This document shows, in pieces, positions 9,920-18,083 of a stretch of DNA of 64,000 bases. The translations under genes were made by a program, and so were the position numbers. This DNA comes from Novipirellula galeiformis (lineage in GTDB: Bacteria; Planctomycetota; Planctomycetia; Pirellulales; Pirellulaceae). The notes below the pieces were generated by a model. It was not told the origin of the DNA and ran no database searches. It saw only the letters and a list, made by a program, of their open reading frames with translations. The stretch's first letter is position 1; each line of letters starts with the position of its first letter. The stretch is taken from contig NZ_SJPT01000001.1 in NCBI RefSeq assembly GCF_007860095.1, positions 324,212 through 388,211 of the forward strand. The letters are read 5' to 3'.

Positions 9920-11392
9920 GTGTTTGAATCTCTTTCTGATGGTCTGCAATCGGCTTTCAAGAGCTTGGCTGGTAAAGGCAAGCTCACCGAAAGCAATATG
10001 CGCGATGGGCTCGAGATCGTCCAAAAGTCGATGCTCGAGGCCGATGTTAGCTATTCGGTTGTCCAGGACTTCATGGGGCAAGTGTCCGAAAAGGCACTTG
10101 GCAAGCGGGTCTTACTGAGTCTTCGTCCCAACGAAGAATTGGTCCGGATTGTTCACGACGAGTTGATTTCGATCCTCGGTCCGGTCGATTCCTCGCTGCA
10201 TCTCAAGAGCGAAGGCCCCACGATCATCATGCTCTGCGGTTTGCAGGGAAGTGGGAAGACGACGACTTGCGGCAAGCTTTCGCAGTTGCTCAAAGAACAA
10301 GACATCAAGCCGATGTTGGTCGCGGCGGATCTCCAGCGGCCTGCGGCAATCGAGCAATTGCATGTGATTGGCCGCCAGTTAGACATTCCGGTCTACAGCG
10401 AAGCGGACAACAAGGATCCCGTCAAGGTTTGTCAGAACGGGGTGGCCAAGGCGAAAGCCGAAGGGGCACGCGTCGTCATCTTGGACACCGCGGGGCGTTT
10501 GGCAATCGACGACGAGTTGATGGCCGAGTTAGCGAAGATCGACAAAAAGGTCGGTCCCGACCAAGTTTATCTCGTCGTGGACGGGATGACCGGACAGGAT
10601 GCGGTCAACAGCGCCGGGGCGTTCAATGACGCCCTCGAATTGGACGGCGTGATCATGACCAAGCTCGACGGGGACGCACGCGGCGGTGCGTTGTTGTCGG
10701 TCAAGCATGTCACCGGAGTGCCGATCAAGTTCATCGGGACGGGAGAGCACTTCGATGCTCTGGAGCCGTTTCGACCCGAAGGGATGGCCAGTCGCATTCT
10801 GCAGATGGGCGATATCGTCGCTGCGGCACGCGAAGCTCACCGGATTGTCGATGAAAGCGAACGTGAGGAACTCGAGGCCAAGATGGCTTCGGGTGAGTTC
10901 ACGCTCGATGATTTCAAAAACATGATGGAGAAAGTCGCCAAGCCCGGATTGATGGGCAAAATGATGGGCTTGATGCCTGGCATGGGCCAGTTCAAGGACA
11001 TGATGGATAGCGACGAGGCCGCTGGCGGTATCCGTCAAACCATCGGCGCGATCAACAGCATGACGATGGCGGAACGTCGCAATCCGAAGCTGATCGACGC
11101 GCATCGACGAACGCGGATCGCCAAGGGGGCCGGGGTGCAATCGCCCGTGATCACCCAATTGGTCAAGCAGTTCGAGATGATGAAGCCGCTGATGCAGGGC
11201 ATGATGGGCCAAGGTGCTGGCGGACGCATGAAGATGATGCAGCAGATGCAAAGTAGCGGCATGCTGAACAATCCCGGCATGGGCGGCATGAAAGTGAAGA
11301 AGGGGACCGGCGAACGGTTGTCGGCGGCGGAGAAAAAGAAACGCAAAAAAGAACGCGACCGAATGTTGCGAAAAATGAAACGCAAAGGCTAG
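9920..11392 (+). CDS. ffh: Signal recognition particle protein Ffh
   Basis: SRP GTPase that binds signal sequences of nascent membrane proteins and docks ribosomes at the FtsY receptor. The start is GTG at 9920, giving the usual MFESLSD N-terminus of the NG domain. The P-loop GLQGSGKTT is at residues 107-115, followed by DTAGRL and TKLDGDARGG. The methionine-rich M domain covers about 300-460 (GLMGKMMGLMPGMGQFKDMM), and the tail is very lysine-rich. Length (490) is slightly above the usual 450 because of the Met/Gly-rich and basic C-terminus. It precedes the S16-TrmD-L19 operon, a common arrangement. Confidence 0.97.
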   Translation: MFESLSDGLQSAFKSLAGKGKLTESNMRDGLEIVQKSMLEADVSYSVVQDFMGQVSEKALGKRVLLSLRPNEELVRIVHDELISILGPVDSSLHLKSEGPTIIMLCGLQGSGKTTTCGKLSQLLKEQDIKPMLVAADLQRPAAIEQLHVIGRQLDIPVYSEADNKDPVKVCQNGVAKAKAEGARVVILDTAGRLAIDDELMAELAKIDKKVGPDQVYLVVDGMTGQDAVNSAGAFNDALELDGVIMTKLDGDARGGALLSVKHVTGVPIKFIGTGEHFDALEPFRPEGMASRILQMGDIVAAAREAHRIVDESEREELEAKMASGEFTLDDFKNMMEKVAKPGLMGKMMGLMPGMGQFKDMMDSDEAAGGIRQTIGAINSMTMAERRNPKLIDAHRRTRIAKGAGVQSPVITQLVKQFEMMKPLMQGMMGQGAGGRMKMMQQMQSSGMLNNPGMGGMKVKKGTGERLSAAEKKKRKKERDRMLRKMKRKG

Positions 11393-11608
11393 TCGTTTGG
11401 GGGCAATCGGTTTGGCGATGGTCAAATTCGAAGTCTTAGCTGAGACAACCCGCATCGCAGCAAGCTGGCTATCAAGTCCCAGCAGTAACCATTCAGATGA
11501 AGTAAAGAGATGCCAGTCTGTTCTGGCACCGACCCGACGCGGGGATTGTTTTCCCGCCTCAGGCAGTCTGACTAGAAGTGAATCCCTCGTTTAATAGAAA
11601 AGCGATTA

Positions 11609-12022
11609 ATGGCAGTAAGAATTCGAATGAAGAAGATGGGCCGGACTCACCGCCCGTTTTATCGTGTTTGTGTAATGGATCAACGCAGCCCACGTGACGG
11701 TCGTGTGATCGAAGAAGTTGGCCACTACGACCCGATGTGCCCCGAGACCGACGCGAGGGTGACACTGAAGTCAGAGCGAATCGATCATTGGCTTAGCGTT
11801 GGAGCTCAGCCGAGCGAAGGCGTTGCCACTTTCATCAAAAAGTATGGCACCAACGGTAGCCATCTTGAGAAGCAGGAAGCGGCTCGCGCTCGACTCGGCA
11901 CGCGTAAGAATTACACGCCTGCTCCCGAAGCGCCCAAGCCAGCTAAGAAGAAGGAAGAGCCGGTTGCCGAAGCGGCTCCTGCGGCTGAGGCTCCTGCGGC
12001 TGAAGAATCCGCCAGCGAGTAA
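11609..12022 (+). CDS. rpsP: 30S ribosomal protein S16
   Basis: The first 85 or so residues match S16 (MAVRIRMKKMGRTHRPFYR, then RDGRVIEEVGHYDP). The protein is 137 residues because of a C-terminal tail rich in Lys, Ala, Pro and Glu with repeated APAAE blocks. Such low-complexity tails occur on planctomycete ribosomal proteins. It is first of three closely spaced genes (rpsP-trmD-rplS; gaps of 15 and 25 bp). Confidence 0.97.
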   Translation: MAVRIRMKKMGRTHRPFYRVCVMDQRSPRDGRVIEEVGHYDPMCPETDARVTLKSERIDHWLSVGAQPSEGVATFIKKYGTNGSHLEKQEAARARLGTRKNYTPAPEAPKPAKKKEEPVAEAAPAAEAPAAEESASE

Positions 12023-12037
12023 GAGAGGTCCTGCGCC

Positions 12038-12742
12038 ATGCGACTGGACATCGTCACCCTGTTCCCCGCGATTTTTGATGGTTACCTAACTCAGAGTCTG
12101 CTCGACAAAGCGATTCAGCGTGAATTGGTTCAAATCCACCGGCATAACCTCCGGGATTGGGCCCAGGACGCGCCTCACCGCAAAGTCGATGATCGTCCTT
12201 TCGGGGGCGGTCCTGGGATGCTGATTCAGGTGGAGCCGACGGTGACGTGTGTCGACAGCGTCGAAGCGATGGATCCCAAGCCGGCTCGGCGAATCATGCT
12301 GACGCCACAAGGGAAGCGTTTCGATCAACGGATGGCGGAAGATTTTGCGACAAGTGAGCGTCTCGTCATGCTCTGTGGTCGCTACGAAGGATTTGACCAA
12401 CGCGTGGTTGATATTTTGCAACCCGAAGAGGTTAGCGTGGGTGATTTTGTCTTGAATGGAGGCGAGGTCGCCGCAATGGTAATCGTTGACGCAGTGGTCC
12501 GGCTCCTGCCTGGCGTGCTCGGTGACGAGAACAGCAGCATTGATGATTCGTTCAGCCGAGGGAATCGGTTGCTCGAGTTTCCTCAATACACAAGACCAAG
12601 AGAGTTCCGCGACCACGCGGTCCCAGACGTTCTGTTGAGCGGTGACCACAAGGCGATTGCCGAGTGGCGGGATCGGCAAAGCCTCGATCGAACTCAAAAA
12701 CGGCGTAGCGATTTGCTGCGACCGGATAATGAAAACAACTAA
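12038..12742 (+). CDS. trmD: tRNA (guanine-N1-)-methyltransferase
   Basis: SPOUT enzyme that methylates G37 of tRNAs using S-adenosylmethionine, preventing +1 frameshifts. Begins MRLDIVTLFPAIF, as is standard. RPFGGGPGML (near residues 53-62), LCGRYEGFD and FVLNGGEVAAM form the trefoil-knot cofactor site. At 234 residues it has the family length. It lies in the rpsP-trmD-rplS operon. Confidence 0.97.
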   Translation: MRLDIVTLFPAIFDGYLTQSLLDKAIQRELVQIHRHNLRDWAQDAPHRKVDDRPFGGGPGMLIQVEPTVTCVDSVEAMDPKPARRIMLTPQGKRFDQRMAEDFATSERLVMLCGRYEGFDQRVVDILQPEEVSVGDFVLNGGEVAAMVIVDAVVRLLPGVLGDENSSIDDSFSRGNRLLEFPQYTRPREFRDHAVPDVLLSGDHKAIAEWRDRQSLDRTQKRRSDLLRPDNENN

Positions 12743-12767
12743 ATCATTTAATAAGAGAGCAAGATAA

Positions 12768-13124
12768 ATGAATCAAGCATCCATCATGGAGTTGGTCGAA
12801 AAGACCTCTCTAAGAGAGAATCCGCCACAATTCGAAATCGGCGATACCGTTGACGTTCACTTGAAGATTCTTGAAGGTGCTAAAGAACGCATTCAAGTAT
12901 TCAGTGGCGTTGTGATCGCTCGCAGTGGCTGCGGAGCCAAAGAAATGTTCATGGTTCGCCGCATCGTCGCAGGCCAAGGTGTGGAGCGTAAGTTCCCCGT
13001 CCACAGCCCACGAATCGAAAAAGTGGAAGTCAAGCGAAGTGGCGTGGTTCGCCGAGCGAAGCTTTACTTCCTTCGCGATCGCGTTGGTAAGGCCGTTCGC
13101 TTGAAAGAGCGTCGCCGCAGCTAA
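12768..13124 (+). CDS. rplS: 50S ribosomal protein L19
   Basis: 118 residues, normal for L19, with the conserved core [31 protein letters not shown] and [13 protein letters not shown]. It binds at the interface with the small subunit. It is the last gene of the operon and is followed about 100 bp later by a strong hairpin terminator. Confidence 0.97.
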   Translation: MNQASIMELVEKTSLRENPPQFEIGDTVDVHLKILEGAKERIQVFSGVVIARSGCGAKEMFMVRRIVAGQGVERKFPVHSPRIEKVEVKRSGVVRRAKLYFLRDRVGKAVRLKERRRS

Positions 13125-13222
13125 ACGTTGCATGGGCTTCGGGCCTGTGAGCAATGAGAGGTTGGCGTCCCGCGTGCCATCGGCATCAAGTCTGCCTCCC
13201 ACTCGCGAATTTTAAACTTACG

Positions 13223-13258
13223 AAGCGATCGAACGTCTAGAATGACGTTCGATCGCTT
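13223..13258 (+). terminator. Hairpin terminator of the rpsP-trmD-rplS operon
   Basis: A perfect 15-bp inverted repeat (13223-13237 with 13244-13258, arms AAGCGATCGAACGTC and its complement) with loop TAGAAT is followed by TGTTCGTTT. This is a strong intrinsic terminator shape. The 3' arm lies just before the next gene, which argues for a YraN start downstream of it. Confidence 0.85.
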
Positions 13259-13284
13259 TGTTCGTTTACGCAGGGCACTTTCCG

Positions 13285-13737
13285 ATGCGCGTATTCCTTG
13301 ACCGTTTGCGTAATCGTTATGTCGATTGGCGTTATGGGCGGATCGACATGTCCGCAGCGGTGGGCAAGCGTGGTGAGCAAGCAGCGGCGAGGCTGTTGCG
13401 GCAAAAGCGGCTCGTCGTGGTCGCCGAAAGTGAGTCGGATCGAGCTGGTGAGATCGACCTGATTGCCGTGGACCCCCGATCGCGAGTGATCATCTTTGTG
13501 GAGGTCAAAACCCATTCAACGACCAAGCCGGGGCACCCCGCCGATCGTGTTGACCTGGTCAAGCAAGGCCGAATCACACGGGCGGCGCTGCGGTATTTAA
13601 AACGCCAGCATTTGCTCGAATCGCGTTGCCGGTTCGATGTGATCGCCGTTTGGTGGCCCGTCGGGTTCGCAGCACCCGAAAGGATCGAGCATTACGAGGC
13701 CGCCTTCGAAGCTGTCGGCGATTTCCAACTGTTTTAA
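13285..13737 (+). CDS. YraN/UPF0102-family protein, predicted nuclease fold
   Basis: The core matches UPF0102: GKRGEQAAARLLRQK, then GEIDLIAVDPRSRVIIFVEVKTH, the metal-site E, D and ExK pattern of a restriction-endonuclease-like fold. The cellular role is unclear; relatives are often next to rplS and lspA as here. Starts at 13285 and at 13348 (MSAAVGKRG) are both possible. The latter would give the usual family length of about 120-130 residues, the former a 20-residue N-terminal extension. Confidence 0.8.
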   Translation: MRVFLDRLRNRYVDWRYGRIDMSAAVGKRGEQAAARLLRQKRLVVVAESESDRAGEIDLIAVDPRSRVIIFVEVKTHSTTKPGHPADRVDLVKQGRITRAALRYLKRQHLLESRCRFDVIAVWWPVGFAAPERIEHYEAAFEAVGDFQLF

Positions 13738-13920
13738 GCAGCTTGGCTGGCGTTCTAGCAGTGGCGTGGATCTCGGTCGGCGTCACAGGCCGTATCTCCG
13801 CGAGGGGGGACCTAGGGCGGTCAAACGTTGCTCAGGGTATACTCGGTGGATGCCTCGGGCGACGAACGTGATCGCTCGCGTGGTATCAAGTCGCGCACCG
13901 ATGGAATTTTGAAAAGCAAG

Positions 13921-14922
13921 ATGACGACCGAGACTTTAACCGACAACGATGTCGATGCGATTGATCGGCTTTGCCAAACCGCTCGACAATTGCGAGCCGA
14001 GTTGGCTCGCGTGATCGTGGGGCAACAGGAAACGATAGAGCAGTTGATCGTTTGTCTTTTCGCACGGCGGCACGCGTTGTTGATGGGAGTTCCGGGGCTG
14101 GCGAAAACGTTGCTGGTCAGCAAATTGGCCGAGACGATGTCGCTCGACTTCAGCCGCATCCAATTCACGCCCGACTTGATGCCAATGGACATCACCGGTA
14201 CCGATATTCTGCAGGAATCGGACCAAGGCCGCCGCGAGTTTCAGTTCGTCAAAGGACCGCTGTTTGCGAACATCGTGTTGGCTGATGAGATCAACCGGGC
14301 GCCACCCAAAACGCAAGCTGCGATGCTCGAGGCGATGCAGGAACATCGCGTCACGGTACTTGGAAAGCACTTTCCGCTGGACGAGCCTTTTATGGTGTTG
14401 GCGACTCAGAATCCGGTTGAGCAAGAGGGGACGTATCCGTTGCCTGAGGCGCAGTTGGATCGTTTTATGTCGTTGATCGAGTTGGATTATCCCTCCGAAG
14501 CGGAGGAGATTCAAATTGCCAAGACGACGACGGGGGACGAGTTGCCCCAGTTAAAACATTTGCTGACCGCCGAAGATATTCTCAGCTACCAGCATTTGGT
14601 TCGGCGTGTTCCGGTCCCCGATCACCTTTACACGTATGCCGCTCGATTGGTGCGCCGAACTCGGCCCGACGGTGATACCTCGCCCGATTGGTTGCGTCCC
14701 TTGGTGTCGTGGGGCGCAGGTCCCCGTGCGGTCCAGAATTTGATTCTCGGAGCAAAGAGTCGGGCGGCACTACAGGGCAGTTATATGGTGCGTTTGGAAG
14801 ACATCCAACATGTCGCGCCGACGGTGCTAACGCATCGCATCATCACCACGTTCGCCGCCCAAAGTGAACGTGTCACGGCAAAGACGATCGTCAAGCGATT
14901 GGTCGAGGAAACGGCGGTATGA
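13921..14922 (+). CDS. MoxR-family AAA+ ATPase
   Basis: From the ATG at 13921 the protein has 333 residues. Walker A is GVPGLAKT (residues 56-63), Walker B VLADEIN (119-125), and LATQNPVEQEGTYPLPEAQLDRF is the sensor-1 region typical of MoxR. MoxR ATPases act as chaperone-like partners of neighbouring VWA proteins. It is first in a seven-gene operon reaching 26432, and its stop overlaps the next start (ATGA, 14919-14922). An upstream in-frame start at 13828 is less likely. Confidence 0.93.
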   Translation: MTTETLTDNDVDAIDRLCQTARQLRAELARVIVGQQETIEQLIVCLFARRHALLMGVPGLAKTLLVSKLAETMSLDFSRIQFTPDLMPMDITGTDILQESDQGRREFQFVKGPLFANIVLADEINRAPPKTQAAMLEAMQEHRVTVLGKHFPLDEPFMVLATQNPVEQEGTYPLPEAQLDRFMSLIELDYPSEAEEIQIAKTTTGDELPQLKHLLTAEDILSYQHLVRRVPVPDHLYTYAARLVRRTRPDGDTSPDWLRPLVSWGAGPRAVQNLILGAKSRAALQGSYMVRLEDIQHVAPTVLTHRIITTFAAQSERVTAKTIVKRLVEETAV

Positions 14923-15830
14923 GTTCGCCGATGCCAACGCGTGATTTTCTTGACCCCGACGTGCTGGCACGGTTGCGGGGGTTGCCGCTGTTCGCACGCA
15001 AGGTGATGTTGGGGAGTGTGTCGGGGCGTCACCGCAGTCCTCATCGCGGCTCGAGTGTCGAATTCGCGGAGTACCGCAAGTATGTTGCTGGCGACGATCT
15101 GCGGCGACTCGATTGGCGCGCGTACGGACGTACCGATCGTTTTTTCGTCAAAGAGTTCGAAGCGGATACCAATCTGCGCATGGTGATGGTCGTCGATACC
15201 AGTGGTTCGATGGGATTTGGTAGCACCGGTTTATCAAAACTCGACTATGCGAAACGGATGGCCGCGACGCTTTCCTATCTGGCGATGGAACAGGGGGATG
15301 CGGTCGGTTTGGCGTGTGTTGCTCATCGCGTGCTCAATCAGTTGCCCGCGCGACGCAACCCGGCTCATCTCTCGAGTCTGTTTGATTGCTTGGCGAATGC
15401 CCGGGCCGAAGGTGAAACGGAATTGATCGCTGTGCTGCACGAATTGGCGGAGACCGTTGCCCCGCATGCACTGGTGATCTTGTTTTCGGATTTGTTTGTA
15501 CAGCCGGAATTGTTGCAGCCCTGTTTCGAGCATTTGCGATTTCGCAAACATGACGTTTCTGTGTTTCATTTGCTTGATCCAGAGGAGATTGCGTTCGATT
15601 TTGAACGTCCCACTCGATTTGTAGACATGGAAAATGAAAACACGGTTTTTGCTGAGCCGAGTGAGATCGCCGATGCCTATCAAGCTGCGTTTCGTGAGTA
15701 TTTGGAACAGACACGGCAATTGATGCTGCGTGCGGCGGTGGATTATCACCGCGTGGGGTTGGATCAGTCGTATGAGCAAGTGTTGAGCGACTTTTTGGTC
15801 GGTCGGACGCAAGGTCGAAGGGGCGGGTAG
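14919..15830 (+). CDS. DUF58 protein with VWA-like fold
   Basis: 303 residues. The DUF58 signature is plain: GSSVEFAEYRKYVAGDDLR followed by RLDWRAYGRTDRFFVKEFE. A VWA-type metal site follows (VVDTSGSMGFG), and the rest folds as a von Willebrand A domain. Such proteins are cytoplasmic partners of MoxR in Bat-type (aerotolerance-like) operons. No membrane segment is visible. Coupled to the ATPase gene by a four-base overlap. Confidence 0.92.
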   Translation: MSSPMPTRDFLDPDVLARLRGLPLFARKVMLGSVSGRHRSPHRGSSVEFAEYRKYVAGDDLRRLDWRAYGRTDRFFVKEFEADTNLRMVMVVDTSGSMGFGSTGLSKLDYAKRMAATLSYLAMEQGDAVGLACVAHRVLNQLPARRNPAHLSSLFDCLANARAEGETELIAVLHELAETVAPHALVILFSDLFVQPELLQPCFEHLRFRKHDVSVFHLLDPEEIAFDFERPTRFVDMENENTVFAEPSEIADAYQAAFREYLEQTRQLMLRAAVDYHRVGLDQSYEQVLSDFLVGRTQGRRGG

Positions 15831-15842
15831 GGTGTTAGACCG

Positions 15843-18083
15843 ATGAGCTTCTTGCAGCCTTGGATGCTTGTGGCGATGCCGTTGGTGTTGTTGCCGGTCA
15901 TCATTCACTGGATCAACCAACGACGTCATCAAACCAAACCGTGGGGCGCGATGGCGTTCCTGATGCAAGCGAACCAATTGTCGCGAGGCCATGCCAAGCT
16001 GCGACGTTGGTTGATTCTTGCCCTGCGGATGTTGGTTGTCGCTGGGATGATCTTCGCAGTCACACGTCCCATGTCGAGCGGGTTTCTCGGTTGGCGGTTC
16101 GGCGGGCACACTGACACCACGATCGTCATCCTCGACCGTTCTCCGAGTATGCAAGAGAGTGGCAGGGCTGGGCAATCTAAATTGATGAAGGGGCGTGACC
16201 AATTGGCAGGCATTCTCGGCACGTTGGGATCGTCGCATTGGGTGTTGATCGAGAGCGGCAATGAGACACCGAGTTCGTTTGCGACGCTCGAAGCGATGAT
16301 GGATTCTCCGCGGACCCAAGGGGCGACCAGCACTGCGGATATCCCGAACATGGTGCATGCCGCAGTCGATTATCTGAAGCGGAACCAAGCGGGGGATGCC
16401 GACGTTTGGATTTGCAGCGATTTGCGGGCCGTCGATTGGGATTCGCAAAGCCATCACTGGAAGGTGTCGCGTGAGACGATCAAGCAGATGCCGCACTCGA
16501 TTCGCTTCCATTTATTGGCTTATCCTGAATCCGATCGCTCCAATGTTTCGATTCGCGTCGCGGATGCGCAGCGGATCACCGACGCCGATGGGGACGCGGT
16601 CTTGGTGTCATTCCATCTTTCCCGTTCGAACGCCGTGAATTTGGACACCGTGAGTTCGAACACAGTGAGTTCGGACACAGTGAGTTCGGGTGAGATGGGA
16701 TCCCCGGTGACCGTTCCGGTGCAAGTCGAGATCGACGGAGTGCGAACGCAGTTTGAGGTGTCACAGGTCGGCAGCCAGAGTGAAGTGCGCACGCAGCGAA
16801 TCCCGATTGCGTCCCAGACCGAGTCGGGTTGGGGGCGTGTGGTCATTCCCGCCGATGCGAACCCTGCCGACAATGAATCGTTTTTTGTCTTCGCGGCTCC
16901 GCCACCACGACGTGTTGTATTGGTTAGCGATGATCGTGAAGCGACCAAGGCATTGGAGATTGCGGCGTCGGTGTCGCCTGATGAAGAATCGATCGTCGAC
17001 GTCGAGGTGTTGTCGCCGCAGTCGCTTGATTCGATCGAGCTTGAGGGGGCTGCCTTGCTGGTGTGGTGTGTCGAGTTGCCGGACGCGTCGACATCCGCGC
17101 GAATTGCGGAATACGTGGACAAGGGGGGACAAGTGATTTTCTTTCCTCCCACTGCGTTGTTGTTGGGGGGCGGTGGTGCGGGGGACCGAGAATTTCGAGG
17201 CGTCCGCTGGAGCGAGTGGGTCGATCATGATGAAAAAGTAATGGTCGAGCATTGGCGTGCCGATCAAGATTTGCTCGCCGCAACACGCGGCGGGGCAGGA
17301 TTGCCGGTGGGGCAATTGGAAATCCGGGGGCGGGCAACGTTGACGGGAGAGGTGACCGCGTTGGCATCGCTGAGCGGTGGAGATCCGTTGTTGGGGCGTG
17401 TGGCGACGGAGCGGGGAGGCGTTTATTTTTGCACTGCATCCCCCTCGGGCCAACGATCCTCGTTGGCGGATAACGGAGTTGTGTTGTACGCGATTGTTCA
17501 GCGTGCGATCGATCAGGGGCTGCGGGCGTTGGCAGCAACGAGTGCCCAGGTTGCCGGCCAGGTGGATTTGCCGATCGAGGGTTGGAAACCATTGGCTGGA
17601 AACTCCGAAGTGCTCTCGACCGAGTACTCGTCCAACGCCGGGGTGTACGAGAGCAGAGCAGAGCAGGGGGAGCGTTTAATCGCCGTGAATCGTTCGCCCC
17701 ATGAGGATCAAGTGGATCAGGTCGATGCAGGGCAAGTTGAGGCGTTATTCGAAGGCGTTCGCTTTTCACGGATCGATGCAAGTGTTGACGATTCCAGCGG
17801 TATCGCCCGCGAAATTTGGCGGTTGTGCTTGTTTGCAATGATCATCGCGATGTTGTTGGAAGCGTGGCTGTGTCTGCCTCGACGATCCGATCCGATTCCC
17901 CGTCGAAATGCCGCAGATCAACGTGCACTTGATTCATGGCGCGATCGTACGACAATGAATCAGAACGGAAGGAATCAGGTCAAGGCTGCGGCGCCAGTTG
18001 ACCTTCAAAAACAGGCCCGTCCCATCGAACAGGCCCGTCCCATCGAACAGGCCCGTCCCATCGAACAGGGAGGCCCCGCGTAA
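15843..18083 (+). CDS. BatA-like membrane protein with VWA domain
   Basis: 746 residues. The N-terminal BatA segment MSFLQPWMLVAMPLVLLPV holds a first helix (about 5-24), with a second at about 58-78. A VWA domain follows with a preserved metal site DRSPS (in VILDRSPSM, near residue 100). A last helix lies near 657-677, so the large middle part is outside the cytoplasmic membrane. Two in-frame tandem repeats are visible: a 15-bp unit x3 (16644-16688) encoding a Thr/Val/Ser stretch and an 18-bp unit x3 (18012-18065) encoding ARPIEQ at the C-terminus. The stop overlaps the next ATG by one base. Confidence 0.88.
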   Translation: MSFLQPWMLVAMPLVLLPVIIHWINQRRHQTKPWGAMAFLMQANQLSRGHAKLRRWLILALRMLVVAGMIFAVTRPMSSGFLGWRFGGHTDTTIVILDRSPSMQESGRAGQSKLMKGRDQLAGILGTLGSSHWVLIESGNETPSSFATLEAMMDSPRTQGATSTADIPNMVHAAVDYLKRNQAGDADVWICSDLRAVDWDSQSHHWKVSRETIKQMPHSIRFHLLAYPESDRSNVSIRVADAQRITDADGDAVLVSFHLSRSNAVNLDTVSSNTVSSDTVSSGEMGSPVTVPVQVEIDGVRTQFEVSQVGSQSEVRTQRIPIASQTESGWGRVVIPADANPADNESFFVFAAPPPRRVVLVSDDREATKALEIAASVSPDEESIVDVEVLSPQSLDSIELEGAALLVWCVELPDASTSARIAEYVDKGGQVIFFPPTALLLGGGGAGDREFRGVRWSEWVDHDEKVMVEHWRADQDLLAATRGGAGLPVGQLEIRGRATLTGEVTALASLSGGDPLLGRVATERGGVYFCTASPSGQRSSLADNGVVLYAIVQRAIDQGLRALAATSAQVAGQVDLPIEGWKPLAGNSEVLSTEYSSNAGVYESRAEQGERLIAVNRSPHEDQVDQVDAGQVEALFEGVRFSRIDASVDDSSGIAREIWRLCLFAMIIAMLLEAWLCLPRRSDPIPRRNAADQRALDSWRDRTTMNQNGRNQVKAAAPVDLQKQARPIEQARPIEQARPIEQGGPA
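16644..16688 (+). repeat. In-frame 15-bp tandem repeat, 3 units
   Basis: Units at 16644, 16659 and 16674 share the consensus GACACAGTGAGTTCG with one or two differences. They add five residues each (Thr-Val-Ser-Ser-Asn/Asp type) to a loop of the BatA-like protein, so the copy number can change without breaking the frame. Confidence 0.9.
18012..18065 (+). repeat. In-frame 18-bp tandem repeat, 3 perfect units
   Basis: CAGGCCCGTCCCATCGAA is repeated at 18012, 18030 and 18048. It encodes six residues per unit in the cytoplasmic or periplasmic tail of the BatA-like protein, ending only 17 bp before the next gene begins. Confidence 0.95.

Noticed and set aside
10529-11455. Long minus-strand open frame opposite ffh.
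   Set aside because: Shadow of ffh, His-rich composition typical of the complement of a Met/Lys-rich gene, and no family features.
15234-16511. Long minus-strand frame of about 425 codons opposite the DUF58 and BatA-like genes.
   Set aside because: It spans two well-supported coupled genes and shows no domain.
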